From Candidatus Magnetominusculus dajiuhuensis (GTDB lineage Bacteria; Nitrospirota; Thermodesulfovibrionia; Thermodesulfovibrionales; Magnetobacteriaceae), in contig JADFXP010000013.1 of assembly GCA_015233465.1 (NCBI GenBank), positions 1 to 64,000 on the forward strand: a stretch of DNA of 64,000 nt, given 5' to 3'. The stretch's first letter is position 1; every line of letters begins with the position of its first letter. A program made the position numbers and the translations under genes. Of this stretch, positions 34,672 to 43,334 are shown one piece after another. The notes beneath the pieces are model-generated. The model saw only the letters and a program-made list of their open reading frames with translations. It was not told the DNA's origin and made no database searches.

Positions 34672-35919
34672 ATGGATAAAAGAAGGGTAGTAATAACAGG
34701 ACTTGGAGCAGTGACATCCATAGGGATAGGGAAAGAAGAGTTTTGGAATGCCTCTATAAACGGGGAATCTGGAGTTAAGTTAATAGATTTTTTTGATGCC
34801 TCACTATTTTCATCAAAGATCGCTTCATATATTACAAATTTTGACCCCCTTAATTATCTTGATAAACAGGTAGCAAAAAGAACAGATAGATTTGTACATC
34901 TTGGGATAGCTGCAGCAGCCCTTGCGATAGATGATGGCCAGCTAAAACTTGAAGATGTTGATAGAACCAGAGTCGGTACTATAATAGGTTCAGGGCTTGG
35001 CGGAATATTATTTCATGAAGAGCAGATACTTGCTGGATATGAAAAGGGAGTTCATAGGTTAAACCCTTATTGCGTGCCAAGGATTTCACCAAACGCAGTT
35101 TCAGGACAGATAGCGATAAGGTTTAATGCACAAGGCCCAAGCATGGTAATATCAACTGCCTGTTCTTCTGGAAATATTGCTATAGGCGAGGCATTTCGCA
35201 AGATTCAATATGGCGAGGCAGATATATGTATAACTGGCGGAGTTGAGGCTCCTCTTACCCAATTTACATTTGGAGCCTATGATGCAATGCGTGTGCTTTC
35301 AAAGAGAAACAGCGCGCCAATTGAGGCATCAAGACCATTTGATAAAGATAGAGACGGCTTTGTGCTTGGTGAAGGCGGAGGCATGTTAATCCTTGAAGAA
35401 CTTCATTCTGCATTAAAACGAGGGGCAAAGATATACGCAGAGCTTGGCGGATACAGTCTAAATTCTGGCTCTTATAATATGGTAATACCTAAACCTGAGG
35501 CAGACGATATTGCAAAGGTGATGATAGATTCTATCAAAGATGCTCAACTTGAAATCAGTGATATAGATTATATAAATGCTCATGGCACATCCACGCTGCA
35601 AAACGATAAGGCGGAATCAAAGGCAATCACAGATGTCTTTAAGGAAAGGGCTAAGGAAGTAAATATCTCATCAACAAAATCAATGATTGGTCATACAATA
35701 GCAGCATCAGGGGCTTTAGAGACAATAATTTGCTGCCTTGTTATTGAAAATAACATTATACCGCCTACAATAAATTATCATACGCCAGACCCAGATTGCG
35801 ATTTAAATTATACTCCAAATACAGCGGTTAAAAAGACAGTGAATAATTGCATCACAAACTCATTTGGTTTTGGATCAAGCAACTCCTGCCTCATTATAAA
35901 GAGGTTTATAAATAACTAA
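34672..35919 (+). CDS. fabF: Beta-ketoacyl-ACP synthase II
   Basis: The 415-residue enzyme has the full thiolase-fold catalytic set: Cys in STACSSGNIAIG, His in AHGTSTLQNDKAE and His in SMIGHTIAASGALE. The N-terminus VVITGLGAVTSIG is typical. It elongates acyl-ACP by two carbons. The next gene, 11 bases downstream, encodes an acyl carrier protein, so this is a dedicated synthase-carrier pair. That reverses the usual acpP-fabF order and no other fab gene is adjacent, so a specialised acyl chain (not only bulk fatty acid) is possible. Confidence 0.93.
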   Translation: MDKRRVVITGLGAVTSIGIGKEEFWNASINGESGVKLIDFFDASLFSSKIASYITNFDPLNYLDKQVAKRTDRFVHLGIAAAALAIDDGQLKLEDVDRTRVGTIIGSGLGGILFHEEQILAGYEKGVHRLNPYCVPRISPNAVSGQIAIRFNAQGPSMVISTACSSGNIAIGEAFRKIQYGEADICITGGVEAPLTQFTFGAYDAMRVLSKRNSAPIEASRPFDKDRDGFVLGEGGGMLILEELHSALKRGAKIYAELGGYSLNSGSYNMVIPKPEADDIAKVMIDSIKDAQLEISDIDYINAHGTSTLQNDKAESKAITDVFKERAKEVNISSTKSMIGHTIAASGALETIICCLVIENNIIPPTINYHTPDPDCDLNYTPNTAVKKTVNNCITNSFGFGSSNSCLIIKRFINN

Positions 35920-35930
35920 GCAGGTTAAAA

Positions 35931-36182
35931 ATGGACAAAAAAGAGATACAAAAAAAGGTAATTGATATAATAACTGAAAATCGGGATATGGATAAGTCTC
36001 TGATAACCCCTGAATCATCGCTTAGAGATGACCTTGGAATGGATTCATTTGAGGCTATGGAGTTTATATTTTATCTTGAAGAGACCTACAATATCAAGAT
36101 ACCTGACAGCGATCTAGTAAAACTGCGAGTTATAAAAGATATTGTTGATTATCTTGAAATTCGTTTTAATGAAAAAAACTAA
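35931..36182 (+). CDS. Acyl carrier protein
   Basis: The 83-residue protein has the carrier-protein core: LRDDLGMDSFEAMEF, with Ser in the DSxE motif as phosphopantetheine site, and YNIKIPDSDLVKLRVIKDI as helix III region. It is predicted to be acidic. It follows fabF by 11 bases, and a metallophosphoesterase gene lies 54 bases downstream. The DSFEAM wording (instead of DSLDTV) suggests a specialised ACP. Confidence 0.9.
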   Translation: MDKKEIQKKVIDIITENRDMDKSLITPESSLRDDLGMDSFEAMEFIFYLEETYNIKIPDSDLVKLRVIKDIVDYLEIRFNEKN

Positions 36183-36236
36183 CTGCTTATAATCCCGCAT
36201 TGGTTTGTTCTAAAGAGGATTCTCTTATCTAAAATT

Positions 36237-37145
36237 ATGACAATTGATAATAATAAAGATCCAATAAATAGAAGAACATTTCTGCGTAATATGATGTGGC
36301 TGGGAACAGGCGTAATATCTGGATTTTCTCTAATAGAGGGACGAAGGGAAATAGATAAAACAGAGATTACTTATCACAACATCAAGACAGAAAAACTTAA
36401 AAAAAACATAAAGATAGTCCACCTAACTGATCTGCATCTGGATGAAGGCTCCAGAAGATTAAACACAATTGAACTGATAAATAATCAAGAGCCAGACCTG
36501 ATTTTAATGACAGGCGATTATACAAATTCAAACTATTATCATCAAGTCAATCAGTCAATAGTTAAAGATTATATGAATAGTTTAAGGTCTATATACGGGA
36601 TATATTCAACCTTTGGTAATTGGGATATAGGTTATGAAAGAAGGATGTTTAATGGAACAGAGGTCAAGACAATCAGAGACAGCCATGTGGAAATTGCATT
36701 AGGAGAAGATAGAATTAACCTTGTAGGATTGGATTATTTTAAGGAAGATAATTATACAAAATTCAAGACGGATAAGATCTTTAAGCAAATAAATTCAGAT
36801 ACTTATAATATATTTATGTATCATACGCCAGATTTGATAGAAGACATCTCTCAAAGCGGGAAGATTGACCTATATTTAGCAGGTCATACACATGGCGGGC
36901 AGATAAGGGTACCATTTTTACGTTATTTAACCAATGGTGCAGGAGATTTAAATAGTGAATTTCCATATTCAGGGGCAATTGTAACGCTTTCTAAATTTGG
37001 GACAAAATATCAATCAGGGATATTTACAGTAGGACAGACAAAACTCTTTGTAGGAAGAGGCATAGGGGTTGGGCTTCATATAACTATAAGGATATTTTGT
37101 AGGCCTGAGATTGGAGTGTTTACTATTGGGCATGATGTGGTTTGA
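36237..37145 (+). CDS. YkuE-like calcineurin-type metallophosphoesterase with Tat signal
   Basis: The 302-residue protein begins with a twin-arginine motif (NRRTFLRNMMW) and hydrophobic stretch. Metal-site motifs are in order: VHLTDLHLDEG, LMTGDYTNS, FGNWDIGYE, MYHTPDL and LAGHTHGGQIR. This is the YkuE/LpxH-like exported phosphoesterase family; Bacillus YkuE is cell-wall associated and Mn/Zn dependent. The natural substrate is unknown. It is a third gene in line with fabF-acp, but a 54-base gap leaves operon membership open. Confidence 0.9.
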   Translation: MTIDNNKDPINRRTFLRNMMWLGTGVISGFSLIEGRREIDKTEITYHNIKTEKLKKNIKIVHLTDLHLDEGSRRLNTIELINNQEPDLILMTGDYTNSNYYHQVNQSIVKDYMNSLRSIYGIYSTFGNWDIGYERRMFNGTEVKTIRDSHVEIALGEDRINLVGLDYFKEDNYTKFKTDKIFKQINSDTYNIFMYHTPDLIEDISQSGKIDLYLAGHTHGGQIRVPFLRYLTNGAGDLNSEFPYSGAIVTLSKFGTKYQSGIFTVGQTKLFVGRGIGVGLHITIRIFCRPEIGVFTIGHDVV

Positions 37146-37211
37146 CCAAATATTGTATAATAAATAAGATTAATAGTTTTTCATATATTATTACCCATTA
37201 AAAGAATTTTT

Positions 37212-37403
37212 ATGCTAAATCATAGAAACATTAAAAATCTTACAAATTTAACCTATGAAGAAAAAGTTCAGATAGTTCATAATATGCAAAGAATTGCTAA
37301 GGAATTAAAAAAAAGCTCTTACGTTAAGCCTAATTCAATCGGTTTAAAGAAAGAAAGTGAAGAAATTTTAAGTGACTCAAAATATATGCAAAGAACAAAA
37401 TAA
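37212..37403 (+). CDS. Small hypothetical protein
   Basis: A 63-residue product with a basic helical middle part (EEKVQIVHNMQRIAKELKKS) and a Lys/Ser-rich end. No family is recognised and no strong ribosome binding site is seen, although AAAAG precedes the ATG. It lies next to a decayed gene on the other strand, in a region of relaxed coding. Confidence 0.45.
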   Translation: MLNHRNIKNLTNLTYEEKVQIVHNMQRIAKELKKSSYVKPNSIGLKKESEEILSDSKYMQRTK

Positions 37404-37408
37404 TATAA

Positions 37409-37830
37409 TCAATGAATTGTTTTTGAGACCTTTTCAACTCCATTGATTAAATCTTCTATCTCATCCTTAGTTGGTTCTTTTCCTTTATTATGGTCACATA
37501 AATTTCTAAAATCTGCTAAATGCTGCTGAAATTTAGGAATGGCATCTTTTGGTTCATATAAATTAGTTTTTGTAATCCAATAAAATAACCTTCAATAATT
37601 TAATTAACTTCAAGAATATATTTCCTCTCTTTTTCAATCTTATACTGCTTAACAAAATCTTCTAAACGCTATAGTAAACAAAATTTAATTATTGCCAATG
37701 ATTCAGAGTACCAAGACTGATAATTATCCTTAAAAGATGAACCACCACGATTCATATCATTAAGCAAATTATCCCCCTCTTCAATCAATTGGTCTAAGTC
37801 TTTTTTATATTTATCTAAGTTAGAAATCAT
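37409..37830 (-). pseudogene. Decayed gene for a conserved hypothetical protein (N-terminal part)
   Basis: From ATG 37830 the minus strand reads MISNLDKYKKDLDQLIEEGD, then a WYSESLAIIKF block, and a TAG follows. The continuation RLEDFVKQYKIEKERKYI stays in that frame but meets another stop. After a frameshift the sequence resumes EPKDAIPKFQQHLADFRNL and ends at 37409. These pieces match, in order, a widespread bacterial family of unknown function (YQSWYSESL...RLEDF...Y...PKFQQQL). The full family is longer, so the C-terminal part is missing as well. At least two stops and one frameshift mark it as dead. Confidence 0.75.
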
Positions 37831-37873
37831 ATTATATTATTCAATTCAAGGCAGATTAATGAATCTTTTAATC

Positions 37874-37925
37874 ATGGGGTAAAGGGGGCAAGCCCCCTTT
37901 TGGGAGCTTGAGGGCAAAGCCCTCA
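37874..37925 (+). repeat. Palindromic repeat, copy 9
   Basis: GGGGTAAAGGGGGCAAGCCCCCTTTT and TTGAGGGCAAAGCCCTCAA, with wording closest to copy 1 (both have the TTTTGGGAG joint). It ends 12 bases before the thiolase stop. Confidence 0.85.
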
Positions 37926-37937
37926 AGACAATAAAAT

Positions 37938-39119
37938 TTATTTAACTCTTTCTACGATTACTGCGATACCCTGTCCGCCGCCAATACATAATGAGGCAAG
38001 TCCGAGGTTTTTACTGCTTCTGACCATTTCATGTAATAATGTAATCAAGATCCTAGTACCGCTTGCGCCAACTGGATGGCCAATTGCAATTGCTCCGCCA
38101 AGCACATTAACCCTTGCCAAGTCCCACTTCATCTCTCTATGAACTGCGATTGACTGGGAAGCAAATGCCTCATTAATTTCAAGCAGATCAATATCATTAA
38201 TATTGCATTTTGCCTTAGCAATTGCGCCCTTTGAAGCCTCTATTGGACCAAGACCCATAACTGAAGGATCAATGGCTGCTGAATGAGTGGAGACAACCTT
38301 AAATGCCCACTTTGGCTTTAAAGCCTCCATCTTTGCCTTTGAAACAACCATAACTACGCCTGCCCCATCATTAATTCCTGAGGCATTACCAGCAGTAACT
38401 GTGCCGTCTTTTTTAAATGCCGGCCTGAGTTTACTTAATGTAGCAAGGGTAGTTCCTGCCTTTGGATATTCGTCTGTATCAAATACCTTATCATCACCCT
38501 TACGCTGTTTAATCCTTACAGCTACAATCTCGTCTTTGAACTTACCATCTTTTATTGACTGTTCTGCTTTTTGCTGCGAATGTGCAGCAAATTCATCCTG
38601 ATCCTGACGAGTTATATTATGTTTTTCAGCAATGTTTTCAGCGGTTATTCCCATATGGCAGTCATACTGTTTGTCCCAAAGGGCATCACAGATCATGGAA
38701 TCAACCATCTCTCCATTACCCATACGCTGTCCCCATCTTGCGCTCCTTAATAAATATGGGGCACCGCTCATATGCTCCGTGCCTCCAGCAATTATCATCT
38801 CTGAAGAACCTGAAGCTACTGCCTGAGCAGCTAATGCAACGGTCTTTAGTCCTGAACCGCAGACCTTATTTACAGTAAAAGCAGGAACCTCTATTGGAAG
38901 CCCAGACTTTAAGGTTGCCTGTCTTGAAACATTCTGTCCAAGACCTGCCTGTATAACATTCCCTAAAATTACTTCATTAACATCTGCAGGATTAGCATTT
39001 GTTCTTGCAAGGATTTCCTTTATAACAATTGAACCAAGCTCAATAGCATCTACAGATTGCAACGCTCCGCCAAATGACCCTACTGGAGTTCTTACTCCGC
39101 CAATGATATATGCTTCCAT
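37938..39119 (-). CDS. Acetyl-CoA C-acetyltransferase (thiolase)
   Basis: The 393-residue enzyme has the thiolase catalytic set: nucleophile Cys in VNKVCGSGLKTVALAAQ (about 88), His in EINEAFASQS/GHPVGASGTRI and the second Cys in LCIGGGQGIAVIV. Biosynthetic-type thiolases make acetoacetyl-CoA from two acetyl-CoA. A reductase of the FabG/PhaB type is encoded about 86 bases upstream on the same strand, so this may be a 3-hydroxybutyryl-CoA module. No phaC or crotonase gene is present. Confidence 0.94.
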   Translation of the reverse strand: MEAYIIGGVRTPVGSFGGALQSVDAIELGSIVIKEILARTNANPADVNEVILGNVIQAGLGQNVSRQATLKSGLPIEVPAFTVNKVCGSGLKTVALAAQAVASGSSEMIIAGGTEHMSGAPYLLRSARWGQRMGNGEMVDSMICDALWDKQYDCHMGITAENIAEKHNITRQDQDEFAAHSQQKAEQSIKDGKFKDEIVAVRIKQRKGDDKVFDTDEYPKAGTTLATLSKLRPAFKKDGTVTAGNASGINDGAGVVMVVSKAKMEALKPKWAFKVVSTHSAAIDPSVMGLGPIEASKGAIAKAKCNINDIDLLEINEAFASQSIAVHREMKWDLARVNVLGGAIAIGHPVGASGTRILITLLHEMVRSSKNLGLASLCIGGGQGIAVIVERVK

Positions 39120-39147
39120 TAAAAAACCTCCGATTATCTATATCATA

Positions 39148-39172
39148 CAGAAGGGCAATCACAGTGGATTGC
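39148..39172. repeat. Short GGGCAATC palindrome
   Basis: AAGGGCAATCACAGTGGATTGCCCCT forms a hairpin between thiolase and SDR genes. It resembles, in form, the hairpin near 15793. Confidence 0.65.
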
Positions 39173-39205
39173 CCCTAAATTTTTAATAATGTCAATATTA
39201 ACTTA

Positions 39206-39949
39206 CTATATCCTCATACCGCCGTCTACTTCTATAACCCTTCCAGTAAAAAAGTCGTTTTCAATAATGAACTTTACTGTCATAGCGATCTCCTTCATCT
39301 CTCCAAGCCTTCCAGCAGGTATCTGCTTTATAATCTTATCAAGTACATCCTGACGAATCTTTGCTACCATCTCTGTATTGATATAACCAGGGGCTATTGC
39401 GCCAACCCTGATTCCATATCTTGAAAGCTCTTTTGCCCAAGTAACGGTCATTGCGTCAACTGCTGACTTAGTTGCTGAATAATTGGTCTGTCCAAGATTT
39501 CCTGCACGGCTGATTGAAGAGATATTTACAATTACACCCTTTACGCCAGCCTTAATCATCTGTCCTGCTGCCTCTCTGCCGCAAAGAAATACGCCTGTTA
39601 GATTTACAGCTATAACCTTATTCCAGTTATCCATAGAAAACTTTAATATTTCTTTATCCTTTTCCCTGCAGAATAGTCCGTCAGATGTGATTCCAGCATT
39701 ATTTACAAGGACATCTGGTGCTCCATTATTCTTTACATATTCCTCAAAGAAACCAACAACAGAAGCCTCATCTGTTACATTAACAACTCTGCCGTCAATG
39801 CCAGTCTCTTTCTTTAACGCATCAAGATTTTCCTGAATAACATCAACTACAAAAGGAATTCCGCCAAGCTCCTTCATAGTAAGGGCAAACTGTTTACCCA
39901 TTCCACGTCCGCCGCCGGTTATAATAATCTTTTTTCCTGCAATATCCAT
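39206..39949 (-). CDS. Short-chain dehydrogenase, FabG/PhaB-like 3-oxoacyl reductase
   Basis: The 247-residue protein is an SDR: nucleotide site ITGGGRGMGKQFAL, structural NNAGITSDG, catalytic Ser in NISSISRAGNLG and the YSATK Tyr-Lys pair, ending GRVIEVDGGMRI. It would reduce 3-oxoacyl-ACP or acetoacetyl-CoA with NAD(P)H. Pairing with thiolase points to acetoacetyl-CoA reduction; this is inference, as FabG and PhaB differ little in sequence. Upstream are a palindrome and asd. Confidence 0.88.
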   Translation of the reverse strand: MDIAGKKIIITGGGRGMGKQFALTMKELGGIPFVVDVIQENLDALKKETGIDGRVVNVTDEASVVGFFEEYVKNNGAPDVLVNNAGITSDGLFCREKDKEILKFSMDNWNKVIAVNLTGVFLCGREAAGQMIKAGVKGVIVNISSISRAGNLGQTNYSATKSAVDAMTVTWAKELSRYGIRVGAIAPGYINTEMVAKIRQDVLDKIIKQIPAGRLGEMKEIAMTVKFIIENDFFTGRVIEVDGGMRI

Positions 39950-40002
39950 TTTAAAATCCTCCTAATAATTTTTATATTTGATAAAGATCAAATTTATGGG
40001 AA

Positions 40003-40022
40003 CAGGGTCTAAGACCCGTTTT
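40003..40022. repeat. CAGGGTCTAAGACCCG palindrome
   Basis: AACAGGGTCTAAGACCCGTT lies just after the asd stop. The same sequence occurs near 2957 and inside hpt (46806-46829), and a variant in copy 2 (15706-15722). Confidence 0.8.
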
Positions 40023-40028
40023 AAATTA

Positions 40029-41042
40029 TTATAATATTAATCTCTCAGCAATCTGCACAGCATTAAGGGCAGCGCCCTTTCTTAGATTATCTGAAACAAC
40101 CCACATATTTATACCATTTTCAATACTCTCATCCTCTCTGATACGCCCAACATACACATTATCCTTAGAAGCTGCATCAATAGCCATAGGATATATATTT
40201 TTCTGAGGGGCATCATACACCGTAACCCCTTCGGCAGTTGATAAAATCGCCCTTACCTCATTGGCAGAGAGTTTCTTTTTTGTCTCTATATTTACGGCCT
40301 CGCTATGTCCTCTAAACACTGGTACTCTAACCGTTGTGGCAGTAACCCTGATAGAGGCATCACCCATAATCTTTTTAGTCTCAAGCACCATCTTCATCTC
40401 TTCTTTTGTGTAGCCGTTTTCTAAAAACACATCTATATGAGGGAGACAATTAAATGCAATCCTATAAGGATAGACCTTACATATAGGATCCTGAAAACTT
40501 AGTAACGCCTTAGTCTGATCCATAAGCTCTCTTATAGCCTTATTTCCAGTACCAGAAACCGCTTGAAATGTAGTGACAACCACACGGGTAATGGCAGCTG
40601 CATCATGAATTGGTTTTAGCGCAACAACCATCTGAATGGTAGAACAATTTGGATTAGCGATAATCCCTTTATGCTTTAAAATATCCTGCGGATTTACCTC
40701 AGGAACCACAAGCGGAACCTCTGGATCCATCCTCCATTGACTTGAATTATCAATAACCACACAGCCGTCTTTGGCGGATATTGGGGCAAACTCCTTGCTG
40801 ACCGACCCTCCAGCTGAATAAAGGGCAATATCAATACCCTTAAAGACATCCTTGGTCAGAAGTTCAACCTCTACCTCATCACCCTTATACTCTATCATTG
40901 TGCCAGCAGAACGCTGAGATGCAAATAGCCGCAGTTTACTGATTGGAAATTTACGCTCTTGGAGTATTTCAACCATCTCCCTGCCTACAGCACCTGTAGC
41001 ACCGACAACAGCCACAACATACTTATCCTTTTTCTTGATCAT
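40029..41042 (-). CDS. asd: Aspartate-semialdehyde dehydrogenase
   Basis: The 337-residue enzyme reduces aspartyl phosphate in Lys/Thr/Met synthesis. The N-terminal AVVGATGAVGREMVEIL binds NADP, the catalytic Cys is in ANPNCSTIQMVVAL, and VFRGHSEAVNIETKK holds the active-site His. Length is typical. It is the first gene of a minus-strand run with SDR and thiolase; no lysC or dapA is adjacent. Confidence 0.95.
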   Translation of the reverse strand: MIKKKDKYVVAVVGATGAVGREMVEILQERKFPISKLRLFASQRSAGTMIEYKGDEVEVELLTKDVFKGIDIALYSAGGSVSKEFAPISAKDGCVVIDNSSQWRMDPEVPLVVPEVNPQDILKHKGIIANPNCSTIQMVVALKPIHDAAAITRVVVTTFQAVSGTGNKAIRELMDQTKALLSFQDPICKVYPYRIAFNCLPHIDVFLENGYTKEEMKMVLETKKIMGDASIRVTATTVRVPVFRGHSEAVNIETKKKLSANEVRAILSTAEGVTVYDAPQKNIYPMAIDAASKDNVYVGRIREDESIENGINMWVVSDNLRKGAALNAVQIAERLIL

Positions 41043-41238
41043 CTTGGAAAATTCCCTCTATTAAATTGATAATGGCATTACAGCTTTTAGATATTATCAT
41101 AATAGTATTATTTTGTACAAGTTTTTTGATGATAGAGAATATTTATAGAAAATTTAAATGGAGAAATTGACAAACATTCTGATTAAATGTTAATTAAAAT
41201 TATAAATAAAATCTATTAATTCAAACGGATAACTATTT

Positions 41239-42426
41239 ATGAAGATAGATACCTTTCAATATGAAAATAAGGCTGCTGGACTAAAAATAAGTCCAATTGA
41301 CTTTAACTCTGATCTTACATTGTTGGTTGGGGCTTCTGGGGTTGGGAAGACACTGATTTTATCAGCTATTGGTGAATTGATAAGGATAGTAAGAGGGGCA
41401 TCGCTAAATGGCGTTGAATGGGAAATTAAATTTTCTTCTGATAAAGAACATAAATATTTATGGAAAGGCGCTTTTGAGACAATTGATTTTGAAAAGCGAC
41501 TACAATCCAGTTATTTATTAAAAAGTGATGACATAGAAAACGCTCTTAAACCTAAGATTATTCAAGAATTATTACAATTAAATGACGAGCCAATTCGAAT
41601 TATAGAAAGAAATGATAAAACATTTAAATTCAAAGGAACTGAAGCTTTTCCTAAACCTTCCTCATATAAAAGTGGAATAAATCTTTTTGCCGATGTAGAT
41701 GATATTATTATAGCTTATAAAGGACTAAACCAAATTAATCTATTTCAGAATTTTAGACCTGATGTGATATATGCGTCTTCAGAACTAATAAATAATTTAG
41801 CAAAATATAAAACATTAGATGAGATACGAAATTCAGACTTATCAACATATATGAAACTATTTATTGTCTATAAAAATTTCCATGATGATATTTTTAAAGA
41901 GATAAAAGAGAATTTTATTTTAATTTTCCCTCAGATTAGCGATTTAAGTATGGGTATTATTGAACCAATTCATATTCCTGAACCACTTCATATGCCAAAT
42001 ATTGTCGACGATAATAATTATAAGTTTTTTCTTCAAATAAAGGAAAAAGATGTGGAAAAATGGATTAACCCCCCTTCCATTTCTATGGGAATGTTTAAGA
42101 CATTATTATTAATCAGCGAACGATATCTATGTAATAATGAGACTGTAATACTTATTGATGAGTTTGAAAATAGTCTTGGGCTAAACTGTATAGATGCTGC
42201 GGTAGATAATATTTTTAATGTTGAACAAGACCTTCAATTTATTATTACCAGCCATCATCCATATATTATTAATAATATTGATATGAACCATTGGAAGGTT
42301 GTTTCAAGAAAAGGCGGAGTCATTAGTACAAAAACTGCACGTGATCTTAGACTTGGGGAATCCAGACATGAGGCATTTAAACAGCTTATTCAATCCCCCG
42401 ACTATTCTAAGGGAATAAATGTATAA
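41239..42426 (+). CDS. AAA/ABC-type ATPase of a two-gene putative defence module
   Basis: The 395-residue protein is a compact ATPase of the AAA_21/OLD-like group. Walker A is GASGVGKT (31-38), an ABC-signature-like PPSISMGMFKT is near residue 280, Walker B is VILIDEFENSLG (about 302-313), and the H-loop ITSHHPYIIN is near 337-345. There is no long coiled-coil arm, unlike SMC proteins. The start codon of the next gene overlaps this stop by one base. Such ATPase plus TOPRIM/RloB-type pairs act in phage defence (for example AbiL, PARIS); no sequence match to a named system can be claimed. It is very AT-rich. Confidence 0.82.
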   Translation: MKIDTFQYENKAAGLKISPIDFNSDLTLLVGASGVGKTLILSAIGELIRIVRGASLNGVEWEIKFSSDKEHKYLWKGAFETIDFEKRLQSSYLLKSDDIENALKPKIIQELLQLNDEPIRIIERNDKTFKFKGTEAFPKPSSYKSGINLFADVDDIIIAYKGLNQINLFQNFRPDVIYASSELINNLAKYKTLDEIRNSDLSTYMKLFIVYKNFHDDIFKEIKENFILIFPQISDLSMGIIEPIHIPEPLHMPNIVDDNNYKFFLQIKEKDVEKWINPPSISMGMFKTLLLISERYLCNNETVILIDEFENSLGLNCIDAAVDNIFNVEQDLQFIITSHHPYIINNIDMNHWKVVSRKGGVISTKTARDLRLGESRHEAFKQLIQSPDYSKGINV

Positions 42427-43139
42427 TGAATGTCTACTTTTTGCTTGAGGGAAAAAGTACTGAAACTGAAGTTTATCCTAAATGGCTTGATTATCTTGTA
42501 CCTGAATTAACTCAAGTTTCTAACTATAAAGATGTGACTCACAATAATTATTATTTATTTAGTAGTAATGGGATTCCAAGTATTTATACAGATTTGATTG
42601 CAGCAATTCAAGATATTAATCAAATTAATAAATATAAATATTTAGTTATTTGTTTAGACGCGGATGAATTAACGGTAGATGAAAGAATATCTGAATTATA
42701 TGAAAATATCAAGAATGAAGAACAACTAAATAAAACTAAATTAAAAATTATTGTCCAAAATCGTTGTATTGAAACGTGGTTTTTAGGTAATCGCTATTTT
42801 TATACAAAAAATCCCCATAATCATCAAAAATTTATAGAATATTCAAAATTCTATAATGTATATAACAATGATCCTGAACTAATGAAAAAACCTGATACTT
42901 TTAAAGATACTGATTCTAAATTTCATGTAGCTTATTTAAGGGCAATGTTTACTGAAAAAGGTATGATTGAAAAGCGTAGATTGATTTACAATAAATCTTA
43001 CTCAAAAGAAATTCAAAAAAAATCTTATTTAGCCGAATTAAAAAAAAGGATAGATAATACCCCCACTCATCTAAAAACATTCACAAATTTTATCAATTTT
43101 TGCACTCAATTAAGGTCTGAAATCTCCCATTCCCGCTAA
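42426..43139 (+). CDS. TOPRIM/RloB-like partner protein of the ATPase
   Basis: The 237-residue protein begins with FLLEGKSTETEVYP, where EGKSTE is the acidic TOPRIM motif, and has YLVICLDADELTVDE near residue 75, the DxD-type motif. CIETWFLGN near residue 115 is a conserved block of RloB/DUF4276-like proteins. C-terminal helices are basic (KEIQKKSYLAELKKRI). TOPRIM effectors paired with ATPases cut nucleic acid, sometimes tRNA, on phage sensing. This is a candidate effector. The 1-base overlap ties its translation to the ATPase. Confidence 0.72.
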   Translation: MNVYFLLEGKSTETEVYPKWLDYLVPELTQVSNYKDVTHNNYYLFSSNGIPSIYTDLIAAIQDINQINKYKYLVICLDADELTVDERISELYENIKNEEQLNKTKLKIIVQNRCIETWFLGNRYFYTKNPHNHQKFIEYSKFYNVYNNDPELMKKPDTFKDTDSKFHVAYLRAMFTEKGMIEKRRLIYNKSYSKEIQKKSYLAELKKRIDNTPTHLKTFTNFINFCTQLRSEISHSR

Positions 43140-43163
43140 AACTACCCATTTCATATAAAATGA

Positions 43164-43298
43164 TTAATATTCCTTCTTTAAAATTACTCTCTTAAAATAC
43201 TCTTTCCCATGAGACCTAATAGAAATTTCTTCACTTGTTTCATCTTCTGACATTGCATTATTAATACTATCTAATAATTGATTTGATGCTATTTTCAT
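43164..43298 (-). CDS. Small hypothetical ORF behind the ATPase/TOPRIM module
   Basis: A 44-residue frame (MKIASNQLLDSINNAMSEDE..., ending KRVILKKEY) on the minus strand, ending 24 bases from the TOPRIM gene and running convergent to it. No ribosome binding site is visible and no family is recognised. It may be a genuine small protein or chance frame. Confidence 0.3.
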   Translation of the reverse strand: MKIASNQLLDSINNAMSEDETSEEISIRSHGKEYFKRVILKKEY

Positions 43299-43334
43299 AC
43301 TTATAGTAAAACTTAAAGTGGAAATTTCTGACTA

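Noticed and set aside
41239-43139. Naming the ATPase/TOPRIM pair as PARIS or Gabija
   Set aside because: Gabija needs a UvrD helicase and OLD nuclease fusion; PARIS needs a DUF4435 protein. Neither can be shown from the sequence.
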